Positions 52,582-62,581 are shown, numbered from the stretch's first letter. The stretch is 64,000 nucleotides of DNA from Dyadobacter psychrotolerans (GCF_004349265.1 NZ_SMFL01000016.1:82361-146360); one strand, 5' to 3'. Numbers and translations: made by a program. The notes: generated by a model from the sequence alone, not told the origin.

Positions 52582-54108
52582 ATGACTTACTCAAAGCTTA
52601 CAAGTGCAGAGCGGTTGAACATTCACACGCTTGGTGATTTAAAAAAAGCAGGTTATGTATCACGTTCTATCAAACAGGAATTACGTGACAATCTGATTGA
52701 AAAGATAAAAAGTAAAGAGAATATATTTCCTGGAATTTGGGGTTACGAGGAAACTGTAATCCCTGATGTTGAGCGCGCCATTTTATCGATGCATAACATA
52801 AACTTTCTGGGGTTACGCGGTCAGGCAAAAACAAGAATTGCCAGAATGATGGTTAACCTTTTGGACGAGTACATCCCTTATGTGAAGGATTCTGAGCTGC
52901 ATGATGACCCGTTGCTTCCGTTGTCAAGAAATGCAAAGGATAATCTGGCTGAACACGGAGATCTTACCAAAATAGAGTGGCTTCATCGGGACGAAAGGTA
53001 TACTGAAAAACTTGCTACACCGGATGTTTCCGTAGCCGACCTGATTGGCGATGTGGATCCTATCAAAGCAGCAACGCTCAAACTGCCTTATTCTGACGAA
53101 CGCGTCATCCATTACGGATTGATTCCACGTTCTCACAGAGGCATTTTTGTTATCAATGAATTACCGGATTTGCAGGCGCGTATTCAGGTTGCGCTGTTTA
53201 ATATTTTGCAGGAAGGCGATATCCAGATTCGTGGATTTAAACTTCGATTGCCGCTTGATATTCAGTTTGTATTTACCGCTAACCCGGAAGATTATACAAA
53301 CCGAGGAAGTATTGTAACGCCGCTGAAAGACCGCATCGAAAGCCAGATTGTAACTCATTATCCTAAAACGCTGGAAACAGGTAAAAAGATAACGGAACAG
53401 GAAGCTGTTGTTAAAGAAGAGCAAAAGGGAATTGTCGTTAATGAGCTGATCAAAACGCTTATCGAACAAATCGCTTTTGAAGCACGTGAAAGTGAATATG
53501 TGGACAGCAAAAGCGGTGTTTCTGCCCGTCTGACAATTTCTGCTTATGAGAGCTTACTGAGTACTGCCGAAAGAAGATCATTGATTAATTCAGAAGATTC
53601 AACCTATGTGCGCATATCTGATCTGTACGGTGTGGTTGCTTCAATCTGCGGAAAGGTAGAGCTTGTTTACGAAGGAGAAGTTGAAGGCCCTGTAATCGTG
53701 GCTCAAAATCTGATCGGTAAAGCCATACGTACACAGTTTCTTAACTTTTTCCCCGATCCGGAAAAGTCGAAGAAAAGCAAGATTAATCCGTACGCTAAAG
53801 TAATTGAATGGTTCGGCGGCGGTAACGAAATGGAAATGATCGGTGATATGACCAATCGTGAATATGCAGCAAGGTTAAAAACCATCGACGGACTTGATGA
53901 TTTCGTGGATATGCTCAGCGCCTATGGAAGTGAAAAGGAAAAACTTTTCATGATGGAATTTGCATTGCACGGCATGGCAGAATTCTCGTTGATCGGCAAG
54001 CAGTCACTTGACCAGGGAATGAAATTCCAGGATCTGGTAAGCAGTATGTTTTCCGGCCCCGGCGATGAAGATTATGACTTTGATGATGATGACCAGAAGC
54101 CGTTTTAA
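52582..54108 (+). CDS. BchI/MoxR-like AAA+ ATPase (magnesium chelatase-like)
   Basis: 508 residues from ATG 52582 (MTYSKLTSAERL); a start inside rny at 52534 would add 16 residues without support. Walker A is the variant GLRGQAKTR and Walker B is GIFVINELPDLQ with Asn-Glu instead of Asp-Glu, which I recall as normal in this subfamily. Then FTANPEDYTNRGSIVTPLKDR (sensor 1 region). The C-terminal 150 residues are helical with an acidic end. Such ATPases usually act with a VWA-domain protein; none is next to it. It is not the tetrapyrrole enzyme by context. Confidence 0.85.
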   Translation: MTYSKLTSAERLNIHTLGDLKKAGYVSRSIKQELRDNLIEKIKSKENIFPGIWGYEETVIPDVERAILSMHNINFLGLRGQAKTRIARMMVNLLDEYIPYVKDSELHDDPLLPLSRNAKDNLAEHGDLTKIEWLHRDERYTEKLATPDVSVADLIGDVDPIKAATLKLPYSDERVIHYGLIPRSHRGIFVINELPDLQARIQVALFNILQEGDIQIRGFKLRLPLDIQFVFTANPEDYTNRGSIVTPLKDRIESQIVTHYPKTLETGKKITEQEAVVKEEQKGIVVNELIKTLIEQIAFEARESEYVDSKSGVSARLTISAYESLLSTAERRSLINSEDSTYVRISDLYGVVASICGKVELVYEGEVEGPVIVAQNLIGKAIRTQFLNFFPDPEKSKKSKINPYAKVIEWFGGGNEMEMIGDMTNREYAARLKTIDGLDDFVDMLSAYGSEKEKLFMMEFALHGMAEFSLIGKQSLDQGMKFQDLVSSMFSGPGDEDYDFDDDDQKPF

Positions 54109-54145
54109 GAAACTACTGTTCTTAAATTTAGTTTAACAATCAATA

Positions 54146-54172
54146 TTCAACTTTCAATGTTCAACTTTCAAT
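54146..54172. repeat. 13-base direct repeat TTCAACTTTCAAT, two copies
   Basis: Two identical copies at 54146-54158 and 54160-54172 in the gap after the AAA+ gene, inside a longer AT-rich stretch (CAATATTCAAC before them). This looks like an intergenic repeat of the kind found in many Bacteroidota genomes. Confidence 0.5.
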
Positions 54173-54237
54173 TGAGGCAAGATCTTTTGATAAAAAGACA
54201 ACCGGTCTCAATCATGGTTTAACCGAACATTGATTAG

Positions 54238-54299
54238 TATTACCGGATAAAGTAAAAGGAGCCGCAAACTAGTGGCTCCTTTTACTTTATCCGGTAATA
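54238..54299. terminator. 26-bp stem terminator between AAA+ gene and recA
   Basis: 54238-54263 pairs perfectly with 54274-54299 around a 10-base loop. It contains AAGTAAAAGGAGCC / GGCTCCTTTTACTT. It serves both convergent genes; U-rich ends are short in both directions. Confidence 0.85.
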
Positions 54300-54310
54300 T
54301 TTAAAACAAT

Positions 54311-55381
54311 CTATTCAAGTGCTCCTTCATCCTTAATGTTTGGCTCACTTGTGTCTATCAGTGAATCCGGTTCATTGTTTACTTTTGCACGAACTTTTGC
54401 TTCAAGTTCATCCATCAACTCAGGGTTATCTTTAATAAGTGCTTTCACAGCATCCCGTCCTTGTCCCAAACGGTTACCTTCGTAGCTAAACCATGAACCT
54501 GCCTTTTTGACAATATCAAGTTCAACCGCAAGGTCAATGATCTCTCCTACTTTGGAAATACCTTCGCCGTACATGATATCAAATTCTACAACTTTAAAAG
54601 GAGGTGCAACTTTGTTTTTAACAACCTTCACACGGGTTCTGTTACCAAGGATATTGTCTGCACTTTCCTTAATCTGTCCAACACGGCGAATGTCAAGCCT
54701 TACCGAAGCATAATATTTCAACGCATTACCACCAGTTGTTGTTTCAGGGTTACCAAACATCACACCAATTTTCTCACGAAGCTGGTTGATGAAAATGCAG
54801 CAGCATCCTGTTTTGTTAATAACACCGGTTAGTTTACGCAATGCCTGTGACATCAAACGAGCCTGAAGACCCATTTTACTGTCTCCCATTTCTCCTTCAA
54901 GCTCCGCACGCGGAACCAAAGCTGCAACGGAGTCAATCACGATGATGTCAACCGCTCCGCTGCTGATAAGATGCTCAGCAATTTCCAGAGCCTGTTCACC
55001 ATTATCCGGCTGCGAAATAAGAAGATTGCTTGTATCAATACCCAGCTTTTCAGCATAAGCCCGGTCGAAAGCATGTTCAGCGTCAATAAAAGCTGCCAAT
55101 CCGCCTTTTTTCTGAGCCTCAGCAATGCAGTGCATTGATAAAGTAGTTTTACCCGAAGATTCGGGACCATATATTTCCACAACACGTCCACGGGGAACTC
55201 CGCCTACTCCAAGAGCAAGATCAAGTCCTAACGAACCGGTTGAAATTACAGGAATATCAAGTACCTTACTATCACTAAGACGCATTACTGTGCCCTTGCC
55301 ATAGGTCTTATCTAACTTTTCAAGCGTTGTCTGAAGTGCTTTTAATTTGTTGTCCTTATCGGTTGTTGCTGGTGCTGCCAT
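54311..55381 (-). CDS. recA: Recombinase A
   Basis: 356 residues. Walker A in GPESSGKTTLSMH, Walker B in VDIIVIDSVAALVPRAE, DNA-binding loop 2 near GNPETTTGGNALKYYAS, and the RecA-specific MGLQARLMSQALRKL. ATP-driven strand exchange and LexA-like coprotease. The C-terminal tail is acidic (EPNIKDEGALE). I did not find a clear promoter or SOS box in the 233-base upstream gap. Confidence 0.98.
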   Translation of the reverse strand: MAAPATTDKDNKLKALQTTLEKLDKTYGKGTVMRLSDSKVLDIPVISTGSLGLDLALGVGGVPRGRVVEIYGPESSGKTTLSMHCIAEAQKKGGLAAFIDAEHAFDRAYAEKLGIDTSNLLISQPDNGEQALEIAEHLISSGAVDIIVIDSVAALVPRAELEGEMGDSKMGLQARLMSQALRKLTGVINKTGCCCIFINQLREKIGVMFGNPETTTGGNALKYYASVRLDIRRVGQIKESADNILGNRTRVKVVKNKVAPPFKVVEFDIMYGEGISKVGEIIDLAVELDIVKKAGSWFSYEGNRLGQGRDAVKALIKDNPELMDELEAKVRAKVNNEPDSLIDTSEPNIKDEGALE

Positions 55382-55614
55382 ACTTTTTTAAAAAGTAATT
55401 TGTTTATGTAAAGAAATTGCGGCCATCGATACCTAAAACCGCCTGTTGATGGTAGTTACGTTTTGTAAATCTACCTTATTTTAACTAAATCCAAAAGGTA
55501 CCTCCGTATAAATCGACCGTTATAACGATGTGTGGCTGAGTACAAATTCAACCAACGATAATATCAGTAACAAAGATATGATATTAATCGTATCAATGTT
55601 TTAACAAATTAAAA

Positions 55615-57108
55615 TTATTTTTGTTCCCTACCTGGTGCGATATTCTTTTCATAAAAAGAATCTTTTTTTCCCAGATACTGATCCGCTTCCATCTGAGTCC
55701 ATTTGTCCCTCAGCACCTCGTAAACGTTGGGATACGCATCGTAAGGTATTGGCTCAAAACGGACCTTTTCCGGATACCAGCGTTTTGTTAATCCGTTCAC
55801 AGTCGCAGCCCTGTAAATGCGTTGGAGGGCAATAACCGAAGACGAGGACATAGCTATAAATAGTAACAATAGTATAGGCGTCTTTTTTAAACGGCGCCAG
55901 CTGTCCGAATAGGTGGCATCCAAAGACAAAGGATAATAAAGGTACAAACCTGCTATAATAAGCAAAGGCATCAGACCTCTGAACAGAAAATCGTTAACCT
56001 TACCAAGTCTGTATATGGGGAAGAGAGTGATAAAAAATACAATCAACAGAAATGGCAGCGCAGGTAAGAATAGTTGTCCTGTGTTTTTCAGGTAAAAATA
56101 AATCAATGCAAATATGACAACATTGATGCCTATGTTGACCGTATATTCGAAAAACCTGCTAACCATATTATTTTCAAACTGCCAAAGAAACCCGGAAATA
56201 GGTGCCTGTTCGTGAGATAAGAATAACAGCAGCACAGGCAGGCAGGCTGCAAAGGGCAGAATTACATCAATTGTAATTTCCCGCCAGTTCAAAAATGATC
56301 TTTCAGTATACCATTTTTTTAAGATCAATATGCCAACCAGAAGCCCGCTTGTAAAAGCTGGAAAAACCGCCCACCAGAATGTCAGCGCCACCGGTAATAC
56401 AATGTATTCCAGTTTGAGCCTGCTTTTTAAAACATAAACAAACATTCCGCCAATTATCAGAGTAGGAATTACCTGATTGGGAACCCAGAATGAATTCTCA
56501 AGGCCGGACCATGACTCAATTCCGAAATCCTGCAGTTCATACATTTTGTCAAAAGATTTGAAGAAGATCATTTTGATCAAAAGAGGGGTGTCTCCGACTG
56601 ATAATGCCAACAGCGCAAACAATATTTTTTTATTTACCGCCAGATATATCCAGCATGCTCCCAGAAAAAAACCTAAGGACGTCCAAATAAATATTATTGA
56701 CTCATTTATTTCTCCCAACCATTTGAACAATAAAGCGGGAACTACATAATAACCGTAGTAATAAGAAACAATCGGACCATCCATAGGGAGTTTAAATGGC
56801 CAATCATAGCTAAAAAGTTCGTTGAACTTGGTATTGTGACACCAATAGTCCTTTGTCTGATAGCATATTCCCGAAGTTCCTGAAATGACAGTGAGTAACA
56901 GCGCCACACCTGAAAGAATCAGTAAATCCTGATGGTTTAACCCCTCTTTTTTGTCAAAGCTTTTGTCATTTAAAACCCGTAAGAAAATAAAAGATAAGAT
57001 TGCAGTACCTAACGCAGCGATGTAGGAATTTGTCCAGTATAAAAAAAATATAAGATTTGGAAGTATAAGAAAAATAATACTCAAAACACGTAAAAAATAA
57101 ACAGTCAT
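55615..57108 (-). CDS. Polytopic membrane protein, possibly GT-C glycosyltransferase-like
   Basis: 497 residues with about 11-12 hydrophobic segments. A large loop after the second or third helix contains CYQTKDYWCHNTKFNELFSY, then LPMDGPIVSYYYGYYVVPAL. The VSYYYGYY motif and helix pattern recall DUF2298/GT-C membrane glycosyltransferases. The last about 60 residues are soluble (RWYPEKVRFEPIPYDAYPN). It stands alone upstream of the recA side with a 304-base gap behind its start. Function unknown. Confidence 0.72.
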   Translation of the reverse strand: MTVYFLRVLSIIFLILPNLIFFLYWTNSYIAALGTAILSFIFLRVLNDKSFDKKEGLNHQDLLILSGVALLLTVISGTSGICYQTKDYWCHNTKFNELFSYDWPFKLPMDGPIVSYYYGYYVVPALLFKWLGEINESIIFIWTSLGFFLGACWIYLAVNKKILFALLALSVGDTPLLIKMIFFKSFDKMYELQDFGIESWSGLENSFWVPNQVIPTLIIGGMFVYVLKSRLKLEYIVLPVALTFWWAVFPAFTSGLLVGILILKKWYTERSFLNWREITIDVILPFAACLPVLLLFLSHEQAPISGFLWQFENNMVSRFFEYTVNIGINVVIFALIYFYLKNTGQLFLPALPFLLIVFFITLFPIYRLGKVNDFLFRGLMPLLIIAGLYLYYPLSLDATYSDSWRRLKKTPILLLLFIAMSSSSVIALQRIYRAATVNGLTKRWYPEKVRFEPIPYDAYPNVYEVLRDKWTQMEADQYLGKKDSFYEKNIAPGREQK

Positions 57109-57412
57109 ATCAATATGTTGAGTAAATGGACCGAGACGCCACTAAAATTGATCAGAGCATGTCAATATTGCGGACACTCGCCTAAAAAATGATCTGATTA
57201 TTTCTGGATAAAGTACTATATACCTTAATAACATAATTACAATGTTAAATTTACAAATAAAGAGATACTACGCAACGGCCAGTCTGATCTTAAAATCTCA
57301 ATCCTACTGCTAAATTCATGCCTAAACCTGACCATGGTCATCTTCAATCTTAACGGCCTGAAATAACTTTGCTTTCCATAAACTTCTATTCTGTCAATTA
57401 AACAGTCATTGC
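57109..57412. other. 304-base gap between divergent genes
   Basis: AT-rich sequence between the divergent membrane protein and desaturase genes. Only a candidate -7 box for the desaturase (57364-57371) stands out. No RNA gene, repeat or further coding frame was recognised. Confidence 0.5.
57364..57371 (+). promoter_or_regulatory. Candidate -7 box for desaturase gene
   Basis: TAACTTTG matches TAnnTTTG. Start of transcription would be near 57378, about 35 bases before the GTG start. A -33 TTG at the usual distance is missing. Confidence 0.4.
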
Positions 57413-58159
57413 GTGGAAATATTAATCTTTTTTGTTGCCCATTGGTACTTATCTCTGCTGATGCAAACCTTCTTTCTACATCGTTATGCAGCACATAAAA
57501 TGTTCACAATGAGTCCTGCCTGGGAAAAAACATTTTATGTACTGACCTGGATTTTTCAGGGATCTTCTTTTCTCAGTCCATATGCCTACGGAGTTATGCA
57601 CCGGCTTCACCATGCCTATGCCGACACCGAAAACGATCCACATTCTCCGGGTTTTTCATCAAGTCTGATGGATATGATGTGGAAAACAAAGAACTACTAC
57701 AACAAAATTATTCATAGAACTGATACGATTGAACTCAAATTTAAAAAAGGAGTTCCGCACTGGACTTTTATGGAAAAGTTGGGAGACTCCTGGTTATCCA
57801 GGCTTGGCTGGGGAACACTTTACGTTTTATTTTACATTCAGTTTGCCACTTCCTGGTGGATGTTTCTGTTACTTCCCATTCACTTTCTGATGGGCCCCGT
57901 CCATGGTGTAATCATCAACTGGTATGCACACAGATACGGTTATATCAACTTTAAAGTAGACGACACTGCCAAAAATCTATTGCCTTTTGATTTTCTAATG
58001 ATGGGCGAATCCTATCACAATAATCACCATAAGTATGGCGGTAGGGCTAATTTCGGTTTCAGGTGGCACGAATTTGACCCTACTTATCCTTTCATTCTAT
58101 TGTTAAACAAGCTAAAAGTAATAAAGCTTAAACCCAATAATGACCTCAACTATATGTAA
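57413..58159 (+). CDS. Fatty acid desaturase (acyl-CoA desaturase type)
   Basis: 248 residues from a GTG start (57413). The three His boxes are present: FFLHRYAAHKMF, GVMHRLHHAYAD and GESYHNNHHKYGG, which bind the diiron centre. About four membrane helices. It inserts a double bond into membrane fatty acids, using O2 and an electron donor not encoded here. Short for the family, but all boxes are kept. A 7-bp hairpin follows. Confidence 0.9.
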   Translation: MEILIFFVAHWYLSLLMQTFFLHRYAAHKMFTMSPAWEKTFYVLTWIFQGSSFLSPYAYGVMHRLHHAYADTENDPHSPGFSSSLMDMMWKTKNYYNKIIHRTDTIELKFKKGVPHWTFMEKLGDSWLSRLGWGTLYVLFYIQFATSWWMFLLLPIHFLMGPVHGVIINWYAHRYGYINFKVDDTAKNLLPFDFLMMGESYHNNHHKYGGRANFGFRWHEFDPTYPFILLLNKLKVIKLKPNNDLNYM

Positions 58160-58193
58160 ATAGCAAAACATACGATACTTTTGTTTTCCTTCG

Positions 58194-58218
58194 GGCCGGT
58201 TTAACAGACTGGCCTTTT
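58194..58218 (+). terminator. Terminator after desaturase gene
   Basis: GGCCGGT (58194-58200) pairs with ACTGGCC (58208-58214, one G-U pair), then TTTT. Confidence 0.7.
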
Positions 58219-58253
58219 CGGTTTTCGGAACATACTGTATCAAAAGAAAAATT

Positions 58254-59291
58254 GTGTTAAAAAAAATATTTCTTGCCCTGCTGCTTTTATTGGTCCTGCT
58301 GGGCTTTCTGTACAGAGACCTGCTCAGTTACGGATGGATGCAGGCAAAGGGACAGATTGGCATTTTATGGAATGTTCAGGATGTTGAAGAGGTATTAAGA
58401 GACCCTGTTTTTCCTGACTCCCTAAAATCAAGAATTCGCCTCATCGAAGAAATTAAGCAGTTTGGCGTTGACTCACTTGGGCTTACTCCCTCCAAAAACT
58501 ATACTACCTTTTACAATCAGCATGGCAAACCTCTGATCTGGGTGATTACTGCATCAGATCGCTATCGCATCAAAGCTCATCTCTGGAAATTCCCTATTCT
58601 GGGTGCTTTTCCTTACAAAGGTTATTTTGATTCAACCCGGGCTGTCAGAGAAGAGAAGGTTTTAATTGATGAAGGCTTTGATACCGATATAGGAGAAGTA
58701 TCAGCATGGTCGACGCTGGGTTATTTAAAAGACCCTATTCTTTCTAGCATGTTAAAACGAAAAGAAGGCAGCCTGGCAAACCTGATATTGCATGAACTGA
58801 CACATGGTACACTTTTTGTGAAGAATGATCTTGAATTAAATGAGAATCTGGCAAGCTTTGTAGGTGATCTTGGAGCAATCCGTTTTTTAAGACAGAAATA
58901 CGGAACGGACTCCAAACAGTTAAAAGCATATGAATTTTCTAAAAAATATAATGATGCCTATTCGCAGCATATTTTAAGGGGAATCGGACGACTTGACAGT
59001 TTATATAAAACATTTGGAAGCAAATTGTCTCCGGAGCCGGGTAAGGATTCGTTAAAAAAACACTTGATCCTTAAAATACTTAACGATGCGGATACACTTC
59101 TTGGTAACAAAAAAACGTTGAAAGCCAATAGTTACTGGGAAAAGCATCACTTGCCGAATAATGCCTTTTTTATCAGCTATCAGACCTACAAGTCAAAACA
59201 AAATATTTTTAAGCAAGAATATGAAACTAAATTTGGCGGGGATTTTAAAAGGTACCTCAACTATTTAAAAGAAAAGTACCCCTCTCTATAA
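58254..59291 (+). CDS. Putative aminopeptidase (DUF2265-like zinc protease)
   Basis: 345 residues from a GTG start (58254); N-terminal hydrophobic anchor MLKKIFLALLLLLVLLGFLY. It has LILHELTHGTLF (HExxH) followed by LNENLASFVGDLGA, where the Glu can be the third zinc ligand. Probably acts in the periplasm. A DUF3108 gene follows 16 bases later, so both may be in one operon. Substrate unknown. Confidence 0.85.
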   Translation: MLKKIFLALLLLLVLLGFLYRDLLSYGWMQAKGQIGILWNVQDVEEVLRDPVFPDSLKSRIRLIEEIKQFGVDSLGLTPSKNYTTFYNQHGKPLIWVITASDRYRIKAHLWKFPILGAFPYKGYFDSTRAVREEKVLIDEGFDTDIGEVSAWSTLGYLKDPILSSMLKRKEGSLANLILHELTHGTLFVKNDLELNENLASFVGDLGAIRFLRQKYGTDSKQLKAYEFSKKYNDAYSQHILRGIGRLDSLYKTFGSKLSPEPGKDSLKKHLILKILNDADTLLGNKKTLKANSYWEKHHLPNNAFFISYQTYKSKQNIFKQEYETKFGGDFKRYLNYLKEKYPSL

Positions 59292-59307
59292 ATTTTAAAT
59301 ATCTGGC

Positions 59308-60102
59308 ATGAAGCGCATACACATCATACTATTAGCCTTATTTGTAACTAGCGTATTTATTTGTTTTAAACAACTTGAACCCAACAGAACCATCGCCAAC
59401 AAAAGCTTTGGTTTTGGGGAAAGAGTTGAATATCGCGTTCATTACGGTTTTATTAATGCCGCCGAAGCCAGAGTAGAAATTGCGAAAAACATAACCGTCG
59501 TCAATAACAGACCCTGTTTTAAGATTAATGTAACCGGGCGTACTGTTGGTCCTTTTGATTTGATTTCAAGGGTTCGGGATACCTGGCGTTCTTACGTGGA
59601 CACCGCTGCCATACTTCCGCACATGTTTTACCAGAATATTCAGGAAAATAAATACCGGAAAGAGCAAACGACGGTTTTCCATCACAATAAGGATATGGCC
59701 GTTTCCAGTATCAAAGATGAGTCGAAAACCTTCAACGTACCCAATAATATTCATGACATTATCAGCGGATATTTTTTCCTGAGAACAATCAATTTTGATA
59801 AAATAAATGAGGGTGAGGTGATTGAAGTTCCCACATTTTTTGACGGTGATGTATATAAACTTCGTGTCAGATATGTTGGAAAAGATGTAATTAAAACCAA
59901 ATTCGGCAAGACCCGTGTCTTACGCCTTAATCCGTTAATACCGGATAACAAATTATTTAAAGGAGAAGGAGCCATGCGTTTGTGGATATCCGATGACTCC
60001 AATAAAATTCCTCTGAAAGTTCAGGTTGAACTGGTGATTGGTTCTCTGGAGATGGATCTTAAGGAATACAAAGGCCTTAAAAAAGATCTTGCCTGGTTTT
60101 AA
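59308..60102 (+). CDS. DUF3108 domain protein, exported
   Basis: 264 residues with an N-terminal signal (MKRIHIILLALFVTSVFICF; the Cys is close to the hydrophobic part, so lipoprotein processing is possible but no clear lipobox is seen). DUF3108 is shown by FGERVEYRVHYGFINAAEA and FDLISRVRDTWRSYVDT, and the ending IPLKVQVELVIGSLEMDL. Function is unknown; members are periplasmic beta-rich proteins. Its end overlaps the end of the next, convergent gene by 26 bases. Confidence 0.87.
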   Translation: MKRIHIILLALFVTSVFICFKQLEPNRTIANKSFGFGERVEYRVHYGFINAAEARVEIAKNITVVNNRPCFKINVTGRTVGPFDLISRVRDTWRSYVDTAAILPHMFYQNIQENKYRKEQTTVFHHNKDMAVSSIKDESKTFNVPNNIHDIISGYFFLRTINFDKINEGEVIEVPTFFDGDVYKLRVRYVGKDVIKTKFGKTRVLRLNPLIPDNKLFKGEGAMRLWISDDSNKIPLKVQVELVIGSLEMDLKEYKGLKKDLAWF

Positions 60103-61066
60103 AAAACCATTTTCGTACATATTGAATCTGTTTTAAGGGAAACGGTAAGCCATTTTTGCTGATATGGATAAACGCAGCAGATTCACCACCAAAGCTTTTA
60201 TAGAAAGAAGCAATTGACATAACCTGCGGACTTTCAAAATCAAAAAGAATGTCCGATCCGGAATGACTTTCAAAATACCGATTTAAAAGAAAAGTACGTG
60301 CGTTTCCTTTACGACCCATCTCATCAGAAGAATTAAACAAATAGATGGTCGTTGAACCATCATTAATAAATAAAGCACCGGCATGTGTCACACCATCTTT
60401 TGACACGTATGCAAGTTCAGCGCAGTTCTTTTCAGTCAGTTTTTCAAAAAGACATTTCAGAAGCATATAGGATTTAGGACTTACACCTCCTTCAATTGTG
60501 GCTGTATTGTTAGACACAAATAACTCAATCAATGGTTCAATATCCCGGCTCTTGCTGATAGTCCATTTCCATCCCAAACTGCGTTTGAGATTTCGTTTTT
60601 TATCAATAGAATATTGCTTTTGAATTTCCAGAAAATTATTTTTTAGCAATAGCCAAACAGTTTCATGAACTTCATACTCCAGTTCCTTTCTTTTACTGAG
60701 CAATGAAATAACGGCAGCGTAATTTTTAGGATTAAAACTGTAAGAGGAAATAAAAGGAAAATTTGATGAAAGCGCCGATAGGAAGGCAAAAGCTTGCTCT
60801 GGTGTGATTTCAGTTGAAGAGAACAAACCGAGATATTGGCAAAAGAAAGGCTGTTGAACAACTTTGAGAAAATACCTTTTCTTCAATGGCACGGGCATAA
60901 GGATTTTAAAATCAGAAGCAGATGGCCAGATCAGCGCATTCCAATCCTCGCAAACCTGGTCCAGATACCAGCTAAAGCCATAAATGACCCTCTCACGTGA
61001 ACGATCTATACATTCGTCCCACAGCCGGTCATCGATTTCAGAACGCGTCAGCAAAACAGGTTCCAA
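60077..61066 (-). CDS. GNAT/FemAB-like acetyltransferase family protein
   Basis: 329 residues. The layout (N-terminal WNALIWPSASDFKILMPVP, a middle helical part, C-terminal YLFNSSDEMGRKGNARTFLLN) follows the FemAB-like double GNAT fold. These enzymes transfer acyl or aminoacyl groups, sometimes to wall or polysaccharide precursors. The 26-base 3' overlap with the DUF3108 gene is between converging genes. Substrate unknown. Confidence 0.72.
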   Translation of the reverse strand: MEPVLLTRSEIDDRLWDECIDRSRERVIYGFSWYLDQVCEDWNALIWPSASDFKILMPVPLKKRYFLKVVQQPFFCQYLGLFSSTEITPEQAFAFLSALSSNFPFISSYSFNPKNYAAVISLLSKRKELEYEVHETVWLLLKNNFLEIQKQYSIDKKRNLKRSLGWKWTISKSRDIEPLIELFVSNNTATIEGGVSPKSYMLLKCLFEKLTEKNCAELAYVSKDGVTHAGALFINDGSTTIYLFNSSDEMGRKGNARTFLLNRYFESHSGSDILFDFESPQVMSIASFYKSFGGESAAFIHISKNGLPFPLKQIQYVRKWFFKTRQDLF

Positions 61067-61109
61067 GTAATTGAGATTTATTGGTTACTTCCTGATAACG
61101 AAAGTGAGG

Positions 61110-62537
61110 CTACTTGAAGTAGCTGCGAAGTTTTTGCAAAGTTTCTTCAACATCCGGCGTTTCATCCATCAGCAAATTAATGCTTTGAATGGAATGAATT
61201 ACCGTACTATGGTCACGTCCTCCAAAATGATATCCGATCGATTTGAGCGGAAGTTCGGTATATTCTTTGGCTAAAAACATAGCAAGCTGACGCGGATAAA
61301 CCACTTCCTTTTTCCTGCTTTTGCTTTTCAAATCGGCAATAGTTACCTGAAAATAATCGGCAATAACCTCCTGAATGGTATCGATGGTAACCTCCTTATC
61401 CTCGTTCATTACGATATTCCGTAATGTATTTTTGGCAAGTTCAACGTCAATTTCCCTGCGTGTAAGCGATGCCTGTGCCATTAGCGATACAATGACCCCT
61501 TCCAGTTCACGCACGTTAGAATTGACACTATGAGCCACATATTCAATTACATCATAGTCAATTGAAATTCCTTCTGACTGGATCTTCTTCTGAATAATCG
61601 CAATACGTGTTTCAAAATCAGGCGTCTGCAAATCCGCTGTAAGCCCCCATTTAAAACGAGAAAGCAGCCTGTCCTGCAACCCAACCAACTCTCTGGGCGG
61701 GCGGTCACTTGTCATGATGATCTGCTTGCCAAGCTGGTGCAGGTGGTTAAAAATGTGAAAAAAAGTATCCTGCGTTTTTTCTTTACCGGATAAAAACTGA
61801 ACATCATCAATAGCCAGGACATCTACTTTCATGTAGAAATCGGTAAAATCCTGTAACGTGTTATTTTTTATCGAGTTGATAAACTGATTGGTGAATTTTT
61901 CAGAAGAGACATACAGTACCAGTTTGTTATCAAAATGGTTCATGATGTAATTTCCGATTGCCTGCACAAGGTGAGTTTTACCCAACCCTACCCCGCCATA
62001 CATCATCAGCGGATTGAAAGAAGTAAGTCCGGGACGCTGCGCAACGGCAAAACCAGCTGAACGGGCAAGCCGGTTACAATCTCCTTCTATAAAATTATCA
62101 AATGAGTAATTGGGATTCAGATAAGTATCAAGATTCATGGAGTCATGATCTTTCAGCTTAATGATCGATCCCATTCTCGGATCCGTAGCAAAATTATCAG
62201 GCTTAGAATAATTGGGCGACTTGGGTGTGGAAACGTTCATAGTCAAAGGCTGATGCTTCTCATTTCCTTTATCCACGATGATTGAATACTCAAGAAGTCC
62301 GTCGCGTCCAATTGCGTAATCCAGCGCTTTTCTAAGCAGGTTCACATAATTATCTTCCAGCCATTCGTAGAAAAACTGACTGGGAACCTGAATTGTAAGC
62401 ACCTTTCCATAAAGCTTTAAAGGACGAATGGGTTCAAACCAGGTCCTAAAGCTTTGATCAGGGATATGCTGCTGAATAACGCTCAGGCATGCATTCCAGA
62501 TTTGGTCAACTTCTTTGTGTGCGCTTACTCTTTCCAA
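61110..62537 (-). CDS. dnaA: Chromosomal replication initiator protein DnaA
   Basis: 475 residues. Domain I at the start (SVIQQHIPDQSFRTWFEPI), AAA+ domain with YGGVGLGKTHLVQAIGN and VDVLAIDDVQFLSGKEKTQ, initiator motif PRELVGLQDRLLSRFKWGL, and the DNA-binding helix-turn-helix with HFGGRDHSTVIHSI near the end. It unwinds oriC. No cluster of DnaA boxes (TTATNCACA) was recognised in the adjoining 267-base gap, so the origin may not be right here. dnaN is not adjacent on this side. Confidence 0.98.
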   Translation of the reverse strand: MERVSAHKEVDQIWNACLSVIQQHIPDQSFRTWFEPIRPLKLYGKVLTIQVPSQFFYEWLEDNYVNLLRKALDYAIGRDGLLEYSIIVDKGNEKHQPLTMNVSTPKSPNYSKPDNFATDPRMGSIIKLKDHDSMNLDTYLNPNYSFDNFIEGDCNRLARSAGFAVAQRPGLTSFNPLMMYGGVGLGKTHLVQAIGNYIMNHFDNKLVLYVSSEKFTNQFINSIKNNTLQDFTDFYMKVDVLAIDDVQFLSGKEKTQDTFFHIFNHLHQLGKQIIMTSDRPPRELVGLQDRLLSRFKWGLTADLQTPDFETRIAIIQKKIQSEGISIDYDVIEYVAHSVNSNVRELEGVIVSLMAQASLTRREIDVELAKNTLRNIVMNEDKEVTIDTIQEVIADYFQVTIADLKSKSRKKEVVYPRQLAMFLAKEYTELPLKSIGYHFGGRDHSTVIHSIQSINLLMDETPDVEETLQKLRSYFK

Positions 62538-62581
62538 TGTATATTACCCGTAGTCAGAATTCCTAAAAAATCAAAAGGACG

